NCBI GenBank assembly: GCA_002633005.1 | Contig: NMRA01000024.1 | Span: 513,803-577,802 of the forward strand | From: Phoronis australis | Lineage: Eukaryota > Phoronida > Phoronidae | Direction: 5' to 3' | Length of the DNA: 64,000 bases | In this document: positions 50,401-63,168 of the stretch, in pieces | How positions within the stretch are numbered: position 1 is the stretch's first letter | Layout: each line of letters starts with the position of its first letter | The notes under the pieces: generated by a model | The model's input: only the letters and a program-made list of their open reading frames with translations | What the model was told of the DNA's origin: nothing | The model's database searches: none | Translations under genes and position numbers: made by a program

Positions 50401-53400
50401 CATGGAACTAATTAACTTGTTGCCCCATTTCCCAGCCCCCTTGTGGGACTTTTCCCTGTGTCCATTGCCTAACTTGAAGTTTCTTGCTAATTTGACAATG
50501 AGTTGTTTGCACAACATTACATGGTTGTCCCATTTCCCAGACCCCTCCGCGGGTTCTATACTCTCTCTCGCCACCCCAGGCAAGTGGTTGAATCATGATG
50601 CACTTCAAATTAACCCATTTCCTAACCTTCATGGAAGCGGACCCCCTTTTGCCAACTCCATGGAAGTGCCCTCCCATGGTTTCTGTTGTATTCTTTAAAT
50701 TGGATGTTGACTTAGTATTTTCTTAAAATACCAGGTCACTTGTCTCTGGCAATTCTGGAAATAACATTTCAGAGATCCACTAAATCGTGGCTTATTGTCT
50801 ATGGCAGTTTGTAGCATTACAGACAGTTGACATAATCACTGTTCTATACATAGCAGCAGCAATATTCCTGTACCGCACCTTTGCACAGTTAGCACATAAA
50901 AAATAAAAAGGCTCAAGTGCATTGCAGTAGTGCGCCTACAGGCACATCTTTCAAAATGCACCAACCTCCCACAAATTCAAGATTCTAGTCAACTTACAGC
51001 CAGTGTGTTTGCATTCCATCACAGCTGAACAGTTGGTTTGAAGTCTTTATCAGATTGCATTAATGTACTGAATTTTTAAATAAAAAAGCAACGTTTACAT
51101 GAACATGACTCGGTTCTTATTTCAATTGCTCTCGAGGGTTTCTGTTTCATATATTACCAGTCTAATTACGTGCTTGGCACAACTATTTGAAACAAGCACA
51201 CTTTTTATCATCAGGTGTGCCCAAGGGGCAAAGGCTCAAACCTGGTCAGGAATATGCCTGCAGTAACTTAAAGCCCATGTTCTGTCAAAGCACTTAACTT
51301 TCGGTTTAGACCTTAGACCACCTACTGCTCTAAAAGAGTCTCAACTTGTTCATTACTCAGGTGAGAAGTGCTGTCTGGGTTTGTAAGGAACTGACAGCAT
51401 GTTTGCACACAGCCTAAAAATGGGGGGGCGGGGCTCAAATTTTTGAGAATGTGGACATTTTACTTAAAAAAGTGGTACGTTCAGAGTTATGAATTGTGCA
51501 TTCGCCAAATTATGGGTAGTTTCTGCCTTTTTAGTCTTACTTTTGTCTCGTTTTCTACTTTTTTCGACAAGTGGTCCAAATTGATTTTTTTTTGTAGTGA
51601 AAGGTGGGTTTATAGCCGTTTTAAGCCTGGACGTGGTTCATTGATCAATTTGTGTTCATTTGTGTTCATTTGTGGCGAAAAGTTACGTACCATGTGTAAC
51701 ATACTTCACACTCTGTTCAATTTCACCATAAAACACTAAAGAACCAACTGGGACACTTCCGCAGATGTTTTTCACAGTTGCCCTGACCATGACTACATGT
51801 CAGAGGCCAGTTTCTATTGGAAGCATTGCTGTAAACCGCAGCTTCGACTGCATTTTCTGTACATCGAGTTGGGATGAAGTTATGACAAGATTAGCGTGTC
51901 AATTAGTCTTGCCAAATTTTCCTGATGTTATCTTCAGAGATTCACTTAAAATTAACAGATTGCTACTTGACCCAAGATGTCCGTTGAGGTTCTAATTTGA
52001 CGAGGTTTGCAATTACCATGCATGGCAGTTCTTGCGCTCTTCTGGGTGCATTACCTAATACAATTCCTTTCTCATGATTAAATTTACCCATTCATTCAAT
52101 TCTTTTACCTATTACTACTGTATAATGACCTTATAGACGACTAACGTCAATCATTTTAGAGTCGGCAAAACAGTTTTTCTTTTCTGGACATAATGTGGGG
52201 TTCTTTTATAAATTTGGGGTAAAATGGTGGACATTTTTAGTGAAATTCTTGATGCGAAAATAAATAAATCGAGTCTTACTTCAAACTTGTCCCAACTTAG
52301 ACTACCGTAAGCCGACCAGTTCCTCCTACCAAGGAGTAGCAACTGTCTGGTTCCTTACTTTTGAGAAACGGTTCCCAAATACTTATTATGAAAGTATCTT
52401 TGTGATGCAGAAACATTAGGCAGATCTTTCATTGGATTGGTTTTGTGAATACATTTCCTATCAAGTTGCATAACTCGTGTTGTTGACAGTTCCAGCAGTT
52501 GTGTTTCCCATCGGAGCAAGAACTGCTGGACAATGTTAGCTTCACTTGGCACACTCGCTTTTCCGTCAATTGTTTTTCATTGTATTACTTTGTTGGGATG
52601 AATATTTGTTGTCAGTGAGAATAATTATGGCACGCTGACTTGTTCATCAAACCAGCGTAAGCTTGTTGATCAGTAAGGAAAGTCATGAGAAACAAATTTG
52701 CAACTAAATATCTGTGTTCACTCTTGTGTAAAGATACTGATGTCAAAGGAATGGCTTGGCTGGACACATGTCTGACAACTAATGTAAGATAAATGAACCC
52801 AAAATTAGCCCAATGTTTTCTAATCCTGTGTCAGTGCAAGAACTTAATTGGCATCTATTCTACAGTGAATGGTAGGCACAGCATTAGTTCACTCACTGGT
52901 CAGGATATGTGTAACAACGGAGAGTTCACTATCATTGGTGCACAAGTTTGAATTTTTGAAACTGTTTTTCATACCTTTTTGCAGACCGTTTAGAACCAAT
53001 ATGTTTTTTTACTTTTTTCTTTCTTCCATTGGTTGAATTATTTGGTTTTACTCAAGTTATATGATTGACCTTTCACTTTTGTTCAGCTAACGAGGAATTG
53101 CTATAATCATTGGCCTGTTTTTTTCTCATTGTTTCAAACAGCATCACAGAACATGTGCCTCTTGTTTTACAAACATTGAGGAAATTGACAGAAATGAGTT
53201 GTAGATGGGTATTGATTAGCAATTGATCTGCTAATAAGTCAGCGCTCATCACTAACTAGCACTTAATAAGATTATTGACTGGACTGCCGTGTGTATAGTG
53301 TGCAGTGGTGTGTATGCGGTCTTATCTGGTTTATGGCCGACTTTATCTCTGGCGAAAGTATTTCTTCTGAAGTCCAACTGTAACAAGGATATTGACATGA

Positions 53401-56400
53401 GCCAATTGAAATCTATCTGTTTTTGTTATCGCATAAATGTTTCTACACCTGCTTCCCATAGCAGGCCAAATTAGCAAATAAATGTAGATATAGGTCTGTT
53501 GATTTCAGATGTGGAAAAGCGCAGTGTGAAGATTTCAATCCCACTTTTCTCAACTAGAGGTTGCACATTTATGAGAAAATCACTTGCACAGCTTGTCCTC
53601 TCTTTTATTCTAATAAAATTCTGTCGTCATTGATGAAGAAATGCCTTAGTGACCCGAAAAATTTTAAATTCTCGAGGTGGCTCTGATCACGATCTCACTG
53701 CTGCAAACGATGGTGTATGCTCTCAGTTTGTCCCTCGGGGCTCGGTACAATCCATTAAAAGTGGCCGTTCCATTAATTAAACGAGCAATCATCAACTTAA
53801 ATTGACAAATGCCTCCTGGGAGTTTTGCAATACTAGAGTGCTCTATGTTTAGATCAACAGTTGCTACAGTTATCATTTAGGCCCGTCTTTCACGCTGTTC
53901 AGGTGGCAAAATAACGGAAATCGAAGTTGGCTTTCTGTTTTATTGTCATAGTATTCCATTTCCGTCGCCAACAAAAAGATAGAAACTATTTGCGACTCGA
54001 AAAAATGCCTCAGATTTTTTTTTGGTTTGAAAAACAATAATGGCAGATTTGGTTATTTTTGTGTGAAATAAGTGAAAAAATTACCAGTTTTGGTTTTGGG
54101 TTGGCTTATTGGAGTCATCTGTTTAAATTTTATGCTGCTACTAGTTCCAGTATAAAGTATAATCTTACCAATTCCAACTAAAAATAATTAATAAAATCAC
54201 ATTTTTCCATTTTGACAGTCTTCTAATTTTGTGGATTTCCCCCCCTTTTCAAAAATTTTGTGTGGTAGTAGCAATGATACAGAATTTGAACATGGTAGTT
54301 AAAATATTAATTTAGTGCAGTTATGTTTTTCTATCATTTCAGCTTTATTATGATATCTTCTTTAACTAATGACATTTTCTAATAATTCAGCTAAAACTGA
54401 GCCCTTAATTCAGTCAAAACAATTAAGACGTTTTATTAAAAGTTCCCTTCTTTTTTCAATAATATTAAGAATTCAATGAAATTTCACTCTCGATTTGTAT
54501 CAAAGCCAACAGTTGATTTAGTTATGGGAATCAAACAGCAAAAGAAAAGGCAATCAATTTTTTCAAAGGCCCACAAATACACAGAGGGAACTTCTTTGAG
54601 TCCCTATTCGGGACTGTTTCATGCAACCGTGTACTTTTGTCTTGTTTACATGTGTCTAAGCCAGATTTTTCTGGTCCCTGAACCTTCTTTTTTTCAATTG
54701 AACGCGATTCCATGGCCTATGCTTTTTGAGTAGAAACCAGTTTTTGAGTGAACTGAGCTCACCAAATCCATGAGCTTTGTTCATACATGAGGAACTATGG
54801 TAGTAAGTGCATTACTAAAAGTTGTTTCCATTGCCTGATTTCTCAAATTCATGTTATATAATGGTGCACAAAATTAACCCTTTATGTAGGGTACTTAAGT
54901 ATCATTAGTTTTGCCTTTGGCTTTCCTGCTTTAGACATGGCCCTATTACCAAGCTCAAGTGAAAGTCATAAAATGTTAATCAGTGGCAGACTAAGTATAA
55001 CACAAACTTTGGCCAGTGGCAAAATCTCCCATACTCAGTTTTCAGTATCTCCTCTGAGCCCAAGGCAATCTCATTTATTTAACTTCCGCTTGAATCATAT
55101 TCTGTTTCAAATGCCAGTTGTATTTAGTATTAAAATTTAAGCCTGCCACAACCCTGCATACAGAAAAAAAATAAATTTTCATTAAGCCTTGATTGCAAAT
55201 AAACAGGTACCTCTCTTAGAGATTGGGTTTTCAACGTACCATATAAATATTGGACCACTTTGATTTTTTTCTCCATTTTCCTCTTATCAGGGGAGCCAGG
55301 GAGGCAGGGTAACCAAAAATATTTAAAAGTCTGCCTTAAAAAGTAATTTTTATTTTGGTTTGATCATGTTGCTTTTTGTCTGGGTGGTTGTCTGTCAATC
55401 AAGCTAACATGTGAAGCTGCAAGGTAACACTATCCTGTCTTTGTTTCCCTGTCTCAGTTCGCTTAATCAAGGGAAATTAATATTGCCCATGGCTAGCAAG
55501 AGAACTCGAGATGCAGTGGAAACTTGGAAAAAAAAACAACCAGATCCATGGATCATTAGCCAAGATAAACGATTTCTGAAATGCTTCCTTGTTTCTTCAT
55601 TAACCTTCACCACCAAAACGAGCTTGTGCAGGAATTTCTGTGCGTTTTATGTCACTGTGATAGCATTCAGTGGTCTCAACTACTATGATAACTTCCTTTA
55701 CCAGTTGTTTCTGCTTTAATTGTTGTTTCGTTTATCTTTTGTTGATAAAACATCCAATGTACCAGGAGAGGAGATCAATTATCATTTTACTAATTCATTG
55801 TCAATTTCTTATGGTTTTTAAGAAAAGAAGCAACGAATTTGAAATACAAGTCTCGACCTTGTCTGTCTGAATAAAGGGTGGTCTACTACTCGAAAGAAAC
55901 AAACGTTTAGATCTACACAAATTTTTGTCCGGAACTAGTTTCTGTCCGTAGGTAGTGTTGCTTGTGAAAGGGTCATTTGTTGCCAGACATTTTGAATTAA
56001 AAAATTCATCCATTATGTCTTGCATTACTGTTGTTTGTGAGTCAACTTCTGGTGGTCCTGTAATTTCCACTCCATTCATCAAGACACCTGCAGTTGATTT
56101 TCTTATCTCCCACATTAAAAACCCAGTGCAGATATGCTTGACCTACTAAAGTAATGAAAACCAAACTTAAGTTGTCTCATGTTTTAACTAGCCTTGTAGT
56201 CTGTGATTAATTCAAGATGTCAGGTACCTACATCGGCCTTACTTCCCGTTTGTCATAAAAGATTCCTGCTTTTGTGGCAAATGAGTAGTGAGGTATGTGT
56301 TTGATCCTTTTTTAGCTGGCGCTTGTATCCGACTGTCTTTTATGTTGGTGAAATCATCCATAATGGCTTATTGTACACTGTATGAGTCTTTTTTAGCAGC

Positions 56401-56926
56401 ACTCACTTGTACTTGTAAAATGGCAAACAACATGAATTGTTGAGAAACCAATATCTCTAGCTGAGTGAACTTAGTGCTTAAGCTGCATTCCGCCCCTTTA
56501 AGCTGGCTGAAAAAATGAAAACCAAATTTGCCATTTACGGTCATAAAAGTCTGCGTCCTAGTATTCCCTACCGTGAAGGATTTCATTTTCTCATTTTCGT
56601 TACCAAGTAGAAATTGAAACCATCTTTGACACGGAAATGGAATGCTATCATGGTAAGAGTATAATGCGACTTTGATGAACGTAAAAGAAATTGGCAACAG
56701 CTCAGAAAGTGAAAAATGTGGAGTCACCATTCCAAAACTGCTAAAATATTTTCAATACATTGAAATAAATGATTAATATTCTTTGTAAAAACAATATCAA
56801 TTGTTGGTGATGCCCATTTTATGGAGTTATCATTGTTTATAATCCATGATTGTTACAGCTTTTAAAAACTGCGTGCATTCAACTTGATATTTTTACAACA
56901 GACTGATCACTTGCAATTATTTCCAG
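47471..56926 (+). other. UNC5 intron 2
   Basis: A 9456-base GT-AG intron (gtaagt ... tttccag). Within it I recognise one copy of the AT-rich interspersed repeat at 54200-54390 and a short transposon-remnant-like stretch around 47497-47540 (tggatccaggat). The remainder is unique-looking AT-rich sequence. The open frames here, up to 120 codons, lack family motifs and flanking splice logic. Confidence 0.85.
54200..54390 (+). repeat. interspersed repeat family member (+), in intron 2
   Basis: Shares attttgacagt, ttttcaaaa, acagaatttgaacatgg and a following aatttagtgca-like segment with the other copies. It is more diverged. Confidence 0.45.
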
Positions 56927-57030
56927 AAATACGAAGTCAGTTTGTTAGGGAGCCAATCAGCTTGACTGTGGCATCGGGGAAGCAGGTGGAGTTGGATTGC
57001 CTAGCACCAGAGGGCACCCCACAACCAACG
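56927..57030 (+). CDS. UNC5: UNC5 exon 3: first half of second Ig domain
   Basis: Encodes the end of codon 153 and residues 154 to 187; enters in phase 1 and leaves in phase 0. The acceptor is caattatttccag and the donor ACG|gtaagg. The peptide runs through FVREPISLTVASGKQVELDC and ends in EGTPQPT, the A to B strand part of an I-set Ig domain, with the first Ig2 cysteine at residue 177. The PEGTPQPT segment corresponds to the PEGVP-type motif of vertebrate UNC5 Ig2. The other half is 458 bases downstream. At 34 whole codons it falls below usual ORF-length cut-offs and would be missed by an ORF scan. Confidence 0.95.
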
Positions 57031-57488
57031 GTAAGGCTTGCCTTGAATCGCAAGTGAATTTTAAAAAATGGAGACCTCCATTTGAGGTGGACCAGAGTTT
57101 AAGAGTTGGTGATGGGAAATAATTTGTCGTGGCTTGTCATTTTGCCCACTCTGGTTGTGAATTCCGTTTCCGCTCAGCTGTCATGGCAGGCTTTCTCGGT
57201 CATTTTGTACAAATTTTATTTTTGATACCAGGCTCTATAAGTTCATCACAAGGGATGAGGTTGGTCTCAACCAATAAAACCAGTTCAAAACTAGAATAAA
57301 CCAGTTCTCATTTGAGTTCAGAAAAAGTTGAGCAGTTTATAGCAGTTGGTAGTCTTAATCGAAAGCGTCTGCTTTAAACCTACTGATATGCCGCGTCATT
57401 TTGTTGTGCACTGCATATCCAGTTGCTGATGTTACTTGCAATGTTCATTAACTGGCATGAGATGAAATTGTTTCGTTCGCCTGTTCAG
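57031..57488 (+). other. UNC5 intron 3 (splits Ig2)
   Basis: A 458-base phase-0 intron, gtaagg ... ctgttcag. I see no internal feature. Confidence 0.9.
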
Positions 57489-57669
57489 GTGTTTTGGGAG
57501 AAGAACGGCCAACGCATCGATGTGAAGAAGGAGATCAACTACATTATCTCTCACTCGGGGTCTCTGATCATCAACCAAGCCAGCCTGACCGATATTGGAA
57601 ACTACACATGCGCCGCAGAGAACATCGTCGCCACCCGACGGAGCAAACCAGCGCACCTTTCCGTGTTTG
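57489..57669 (+). CDS. UNC5: UNC5 exon 4: second half of second Ig domain
   Basis: Encodes residues 188 to 247 plus the first base of codon 248; enters in phase 0 and leaves in phase 1. The acceptor is cgcctgttcag and the donor G|gtgagt. The core Ig tryptophan is Trp190 (VFWEKNG). The second cysteine, Cys228, lies in the classic DIGNYTCAAEN motif, pairs with Cys177 and carries an N-glycosylation sequon (Asn225). The NIVATRRS stretch that follows is highly characteristic of UNC5 Ig2. The domain ends at HLSVF just before the first TSP1 repeat. Ig2 is split between two exons, as I recall it being in vertebrate UNC5 genes. Confidence 0.97.
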
Positions 57670-58835
57670 GTGAGTGACCCTGTTCTGTTCTAAGTTAAAA
57701 ATGTTAAAATTGTACCAAACTCTGTTGTCTAATTTTAGTATCTTTGTTAACAGTAATTGAGATTCTGCGCAATCCGATACATATCTAAATATTAGTGGTT
57801 TAACATATCTTTACGTGTTGATTATTAATTTCCTATGTCAGGAAAGTCTGTGTAGTATGAATCTGAGTCGCTGAAACAATGGAGATCAATAAAACAAACT
57901 TTAATCATGCCACCCTTCTGACATTCGTTGACAAAATGGAAAACATGTTTACCATATATTGTTTCAAACTTTCATTAGGTAAATTAAAAGCCAGAAAAAA
58001 GCTAATGACCTTTTTGTGAGCCTTGATTGGGAATGGTTGGGATAATTTTACGCCTCTATGACTTAGAATTATTGAAAATTGAGTTATGCCACTGAGTTAT
58101 GGGTGAACATTAATTAAACCTGCTTTTAATTATGTTAGGCAGGCTAATAGCAGTGGGCTAATTGCCATGACTTCCTACAATACACTTTACAGTTCAATAC
58201 TGAACTCTGTGTATTGGTTTGTTTTTTGTGAACGTTTATAAGGGCATTGCAGTGCACGTGTGGAGATTTACAAAAAAACTAATCTGCTCTATAGTAAATT
58301 TCAATTTTAATTTCAAGTTCATTACCAGACTTGTTTAGACAACCAATGCTGTTGCATCATACTTCAGCTTTCCAAGTTTTTGGTCAAAGGTCAGGCATGT
58401 GAAATTGCAAGACTTTGAGATGGCAGAGATAACCATGTCCTGGCCTTCACTTAATGATACACAGTTAAACAAATGTTTATATCAACACTGGTTATGTAAA
58501 CCCAAGTAGAAACAAGTGTTTTCTAGGAGATAACAGGTTGGTGAAATCCTATGCTCATGTTTTCATAATGTCTGTTACTTCAGGCATGTACATTTAAAAT
58601 TCTTAGAACTGCTGTTGATTTTATTTGGTGTGTACATTATTACTAGCCAAGTTATTACCAGCACACACTATTACCACACTACATTATTACTAGCTCCCAA
58701 GTCATAGCTTCATCTGTTTTTTCCTGTGCATCTGGTGAAGTTATGGTATGAGAGGCCACTAAAGTCACAAGTTCTAGATTAAGGAATGTTCTTGGTGGCA
58801 TCATTGCTGTAGTGGGGCATAGGCGCATGTAGGCA

Positions 58836-59443
58836 CAGCCAACCACCTAATGGCATTTGAACATAGCCACTACGCACCGTAAGTTCCATTCAGTGCTCAA
58901 GGTAATTTGGTGAGCTTTGGGTGCCTACTTACCTAGAATTTTACCACTAGAGCACTGGGTGGCATTGGTGCGGGTTTTTCATGAAAGCACTGGTTATTCT
59001 CATTAACTGTAGTATTGTGCATGACAATCGCACTTTGGGGATTTTTGAATTATGTTTTGGGATTTGACAAAAACAAGTTAAATTTGGATACTTTTGCTTT
59101 CACTTTTTTATATTCACTCTTCTGTATTTATTAATAGTGTTATAATTATTGTTATTGTTAGTATTATTAATAGTAGTATTCGTGGAGTGAAGCCCAATTA
59201 AGGAGCACACTTGTTGTCATACCGGATAATAGTATACCCCACTTATTATGTCAAAAAACAAATCTTTTCCCATTAAACCCACCCACGTGATGTAACAATT
59301 TATTGTCGTATTCCCATATATTGTCGTTGAAAAGTCAGCAAAATTGATTTTCACCTGCTTAATAGCATGTGTACCTTCGCTTTTCAGTCTAAAAACTAAC
59401 CTAATTTATCATATTTTCATATGTCTTGTCTGATCTCAGTACC
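58836..59443 (+). repeat. direct duplication, copy 1 (about 608 bases)
   Basis: Runs from cagccaaccacc to gatctcagtacc and is nearly identical to 59446-60058. I see scattered substitutions and one extra attgtt unit in copy 2. The first hundred bases are also related to 23383-23510, which shows cagccaaccacc, tggcattt, gcaccgtaagtt and ttcagtgctcaaggt in the same order, so the unit includes an older dispersed repeat. Confidence 0.9.
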
Positions 59444-59445
59444 NG

Positions 59446-60058
59446 CAGCCAACCACCTAATGGCATTTGAACATAGCCACTACGCACCGTAAGTTCCATT
59501 CAGTGCTCAAGGTGATACGGTGAGCTTTGGGTGCCTACTTACCTAGAGTTTTACCACTACAGCACTGGGTGGCATTGGTGCGGGTTTTTCATGAAAGCAC
59601 TGGTTATTCTCAATAACTGTAGTATTGTGCATGACAATCGCACTTTGGGGCTTTTTGAATTATGTTTTGGGATTTGACAAAAACAAGTTAAATTTGGATA
59701 CTTTTGCTTTCACTTTTTCATATTCATTCTTCTGTATTTATTAATAGTGTTATAACTATTGTTATTGTTATTGTTAGTATTATTAATAGTAGTATTCGTG
59801 GAGTGAAGCCCAATTAAGGAGCACACTTGTTGTCATACTGGATAATAGTATACCCCACTTATTATGTCAAAAAAAAATCTTTTCCCATTAAACCCACCCA
59901 CGTGATGTAACAATTTAGTGTCGTATTCCCATATATTGTCGTTGAAAAGTCAGCAAAATTGATTTTCACCTGCTTAATAGCATGTGTACCTTCGCTTTTC
60001 AGTCTAAAAACTAACCTAATTTATCATATTTTCATATGTCTTGTCTGATCTCAGTACC
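59446..60058 (+). repeat. direct duplication, copy 2 (about 613 bases)
   Basis: Second copy of the unit at 58836-59443, separated from it by an N and a G (59444-59445). It ends at tcagtacc just before a C/G homopolymer (cggggggggc), where copy 1 has the N. This placement suggests the homopolymer broke the assembly and the two copies may be two alleles joined in series. Confidence 0.9.
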
Positions 60059-60353
60059 CGGGGGGGCAGGGTAGAAACCAGTTGTTTCATGTTTACCTGC
60101 CTTGGTCTGGGACTCTCAACTTAGCATGATAGTTTCTAAGAGTTGTTATGATCACCGCGAAGACCAAAGACCAAACACCCTTAATGGAATGTCCCACTTT
60201 CAACGTCGACACCAAGAACATGGCATTAAGTTGGCTCCACTGTTAGCACTGGAATTTTCTTGTGTTCCCAACATGCGACAGCTTTGTTTTGTTCTCAGTT
60301 ATCTAAGTGTTGCTCTGAGTGTTGCACTAAGTGTTATGGTTGGTCTCTTCCAG

Positions 60354-60521
60354 TAAGTGGTGCTTGGTCTGCCTGGACAAGTTGGAGCACCTGTTCCAAT
60401 GAGTGTGGCAAAGGCTTCAAGAGGCGGTCCCGCACCTGCACAAACCCCGCCCCTCAGAATAACGGACGGACGTGTCAAGGCCAAGCCAATCAAAGGACGA
60501 GCTGCACAACCACTTGCCAAG
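60354..60521 (+). CDS. UNC5: UNC5 exon 5: first thrombospondin type-1 repeat
   Basis: Encodes the end of codon 248, residues 249 to 303 and the first base of codon 304; phase 1 at both ends, so it is a symmetric domain exon. The acceptor is ggtctcttccag and the donor G|gtattg. It holds a complete TSP1 domain: WSAWTSWSTC (Trp252, 255, 258, the WxxWxxW motif that is C-mannosylated in the family), the CSNECGKGFKRRSRTC core, TNPAPQNNGRTC, and six cysteines (261, 265, 276, 288, 298, 302). The start at 60354 gives Val248, which reads straight on from Ig2. The hydrophobic open frame upstream of the acceptor is intronic. Confidence 0.97.
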
Positions 60522-62527
60522 GTATTGTGGGATTTTTTAAAACTTGTTGAAGACGCTTGTTTAAAGTTTGCATGGCTAATGTTGTTTGTACTCATTATGT
60601 GATATTTTTCATAAGCACAGTAATGAAGAACTGTTTTGCTGTTTGTTTTTGAGAGACAAACATTTTGGTTTTTTAAATTTTTTAAAGCTTGTTTGGCACA
60701 AAATTGACATGTTCATGGCAGAGTCATTATTTCAGACACACATAATTAATTGCCAGAGTTGTCAATTTTTCAAATGCTCGCTGCAATGTTACAAAAGCGC
60801 ACAATTTACAAAGGTCCTGTTCGACGACACACAGCTTTGCAAAAGTCATGATTTTAGCAATGTTAATTGTTAATAAGTTTCACAAAGGACAATTCAGCTT
60901 TGCAATCATTTTATTTTAATATAAGAAGGCTACTATTTACTGTAGCTCAGCTGGTGGTGTTGGCAGTTGTCACACATTTTATTTGCTTTTTGAGAACGTA
61001 TGAAAACCCTTTTTCACATTTTATTGTCGTCACTGGATATTATGCTGATAGACACCAATTATTGTTGTTGTTATTAGGTAGCGAAAAATTGGCAACATTA
61101 GCTCTAGATTGCACACTGTAACACTACCCACCCTGTGTTCTAATTGGCATGGGTAGTGTTTAACATTTCTGCAAGCGCCAGAGCAAATTCCGATTAGTCA
61201 TCGTATCCCGTACCAGCAAAATGAAATTAGTGATTTCAAACCACCATCGTTGTATAAACAGTTTATTTTTGCATGGTGTTTTTTCGAACATGTCTTGTCA
61301 CCACTGAGGGCTGGTTTCAATTTTCAATGTTTCACTAACACCGTTGCTCCATTTTTCTGCACACTCACATCAGATGATCACGTGATCAGGCAGGATACCA
61401 GCTCTATCCTACCTCCAGGTGAGAAGAGTTCCACTTTGCATGTGTCCTGACATGATAGAGAGTTGTGTATGCCTCAACTCCTTCACCGTTTTTATTGGTT
61501 TGTCTTTTGTTTCCTAGTTGCGCATGATTTGATCCTGCATTGATCAAAAGTTATTCTGAGGTCGTCGGTGTTTTTCAACCCATTTCAAATTCATCTTCTT
61601 GATTTGTAAAATAAGAGCAGAGGATCGGTTGTCGTCATGGCTACTGCTTGTTTCTTAGTAATGCCCTCCCGTTTTCCTGTCGTTGGTTACGTCATTCATT
61701 GATTGACAAGTTCAGATCAGTGCATGAACAAAGAACTCCTAGAGTTGTGATGACCAGAATCTGCCATTCTTATCCTATCCTTTACAATTTCTGTATATAT
61801 TTTTGATTCATTGCCGGTTGTAATCTTTTTGAGTATTTTGAATTTTGTTATTGAAATATCATTTTAACTCTTGAAGCTTGTTAAGTTTTCTTCCTCCAAC
61901 TGTAAAGACTTCCCTTACTCTGATGTTGTTATTACTTTCCATGTATCTAAGACATGTTTGTTTTCGTTGAGAGAAGTGGTGTTTTGATAGCAAATATTGT
62001 GGTACAGCAATGGCTTTGTACATTAATGCGCCCTGTTAGTATTTGCAAAAGGAGAAAGGATGTTCAACATTTAGTAACACGGTCAAAAAGTATGTCTTCC
62101 TGCATTTTTTGGCTATTTTTAGATTAAATGTTCCGTGGGTGTGGTCATACCAAATGGAATAGTATACTGAGCAGTTGACCAAGATTTTTGTTTTTATTTT
62201 TATTTGACTACATTTTAAATTCCTTGTCATCAACATAGGTCCATTTAATTGTATTTTGAATTCCTCCAAATATTTAGTTGGCTGTGTTTTGATTTCCTTT
62301 GTGTTTATACTATATTTAGCCCTGTTTTGAATTCCTTAGTGTTTACTTTGGCTTTCAGTAAGGGGAAATTTTGGCAAAAACAAAACATTAAAAAGAAGTG
62401 GAAAGCGATGAGGGCGAGTTATCAACTAGGTGTCACCAGAATTTGTTCCTGTTCGTGTTTTCAGTTTTTTTCTGCTAAGTGAAATTTCTGTCCGTAATCC
62501 TTGCTCATCTCCTGTTTGTTCTGACAG
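60522..62527 (+). other. UNC5 intron 5 (between the two TSP1 exons)
   Basis: A 2006-base phase-1 intron, gtattg ... tctgacag. It is AT-rich and I recognise no repeat family or coding exon in it. A tRNA A-box-like string near 60945 has no B box. Confidence 0.9.
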
Positions 62528-62689
62528 TGGATGGACAGTGGTCTGACTGGTCATCGTGGTCCAAGTGCGGTGCCGACTGCAAGCATCACAAACGGCGCCT
62601 GTGCAACAGACCCGCCCCCCAGCACGGGGGTCTCTATTGTCGTGGCAACGACTTGGTGACGACCAATTGCAGTGGAGGAACTTGCCCAG
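62528..62689 (+). CDS. UNC5: UNC5 exon 6: second thrombospondin type-1 repeat
   Basis: Encodes the end of codon 304, residues 305 to 357 and the first base of codon 358; phase 1 at both ends. The acceptor is ctcctgtttgttctgacag and the donor G|gtcagt. It is a full TSP1 domain with WSDWSSWSKC (Trp308, 311, 314), then CGADCKHHKRRLC, NRPAPQHGGLYC and TTNCSGGTCP. The six cysteines are 317, 321, 329, 341, 351 and 356, and Asn350 is a possible sequon (NCS). The CSxTCG turn of ordinary TSP1 repeats is replaced by CGADCKHH. The second repeat of vertebrate UNC5 diverges at the same place, which supports orthology of the two repeats one by one. Confidence 0.97.
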
Positions 62690-63168
62690 GTCAGTTGGAG
62701 CAGACGTTCAGTGTCAAACCTATTTCTTCGGGATTTTCAATGTTAACAAATCTTTGAAATGCTCAAAGTGTTTTTGGAGCGCCAAACCCCAGTCCTATGT
62801 ACAGGAGGTGTCATTTTGTCCATTCCTTGCAGATAATTTTTCAAATTTTTGGAAAATTGTAAAAAGATTTGAAAATGTACATTGACCGTTTCCCCTCCCT
62901 TCACTATTGAGAACGTTGATAATTATGTTCTCTCTTGTTAATCTGTCCTTTATCTTGGTTGATGCCCGAAGTATTTGTTATATCATTAATTAGATAAAAT
63001 GTATGTTTTAGGTTGAAATGACGTCTGTGTAAAAATACGGAAATTTACAAGAAGTTTTTATTGTATCCGAAATGCTAGACAAAGTGCCAGAATTTCTTGG
63101 ACTACATTTTTTTTGTGCTAAAAAGTTTAGGTATTTTTTTGTTTAATACTGTTATTTATGTTTTGCAG
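62690..63168 (+). other. UNC5 intron 6
   Basis: A 479-base phase-1 intron, gtcagt ... ttttgcag, upstream of the microexon. No internal feature is recognised. Confidence 0.88.

Larger units (their letters stand above)
57670..60353 (+). other. UNC5 intron 4
   Basis: A 2684-base phase-1 intron, gtgagt ... cttccag. Nearly half of it is the direct duplication at 58836-60058. The rest shows no recognisable element. Confidence 0.9.

Noticed and set aside
50354-50698. 114-codon + frame in intron 2
   Set aside because: Low-complexity proline and serine content, overlapped by two minus-strand frames of similar length, with no family signature.
60102-60356. Open frame ending in a hydrophobic serine, valine and leucine repeat, just upstream of TSP1-1
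   Set aside because: The hydrophobic tail comes from a gtgttgc-type repeat before the acceptor; the UNC5 frame begins at 60354 after cttccag and joins exon 4 in phase.
60939-60965. tRNA A-box-like string (ctgtagctcagctggtggtg)
   Set aside because: No B box follows at tRNA spacing and no stem can be paired.
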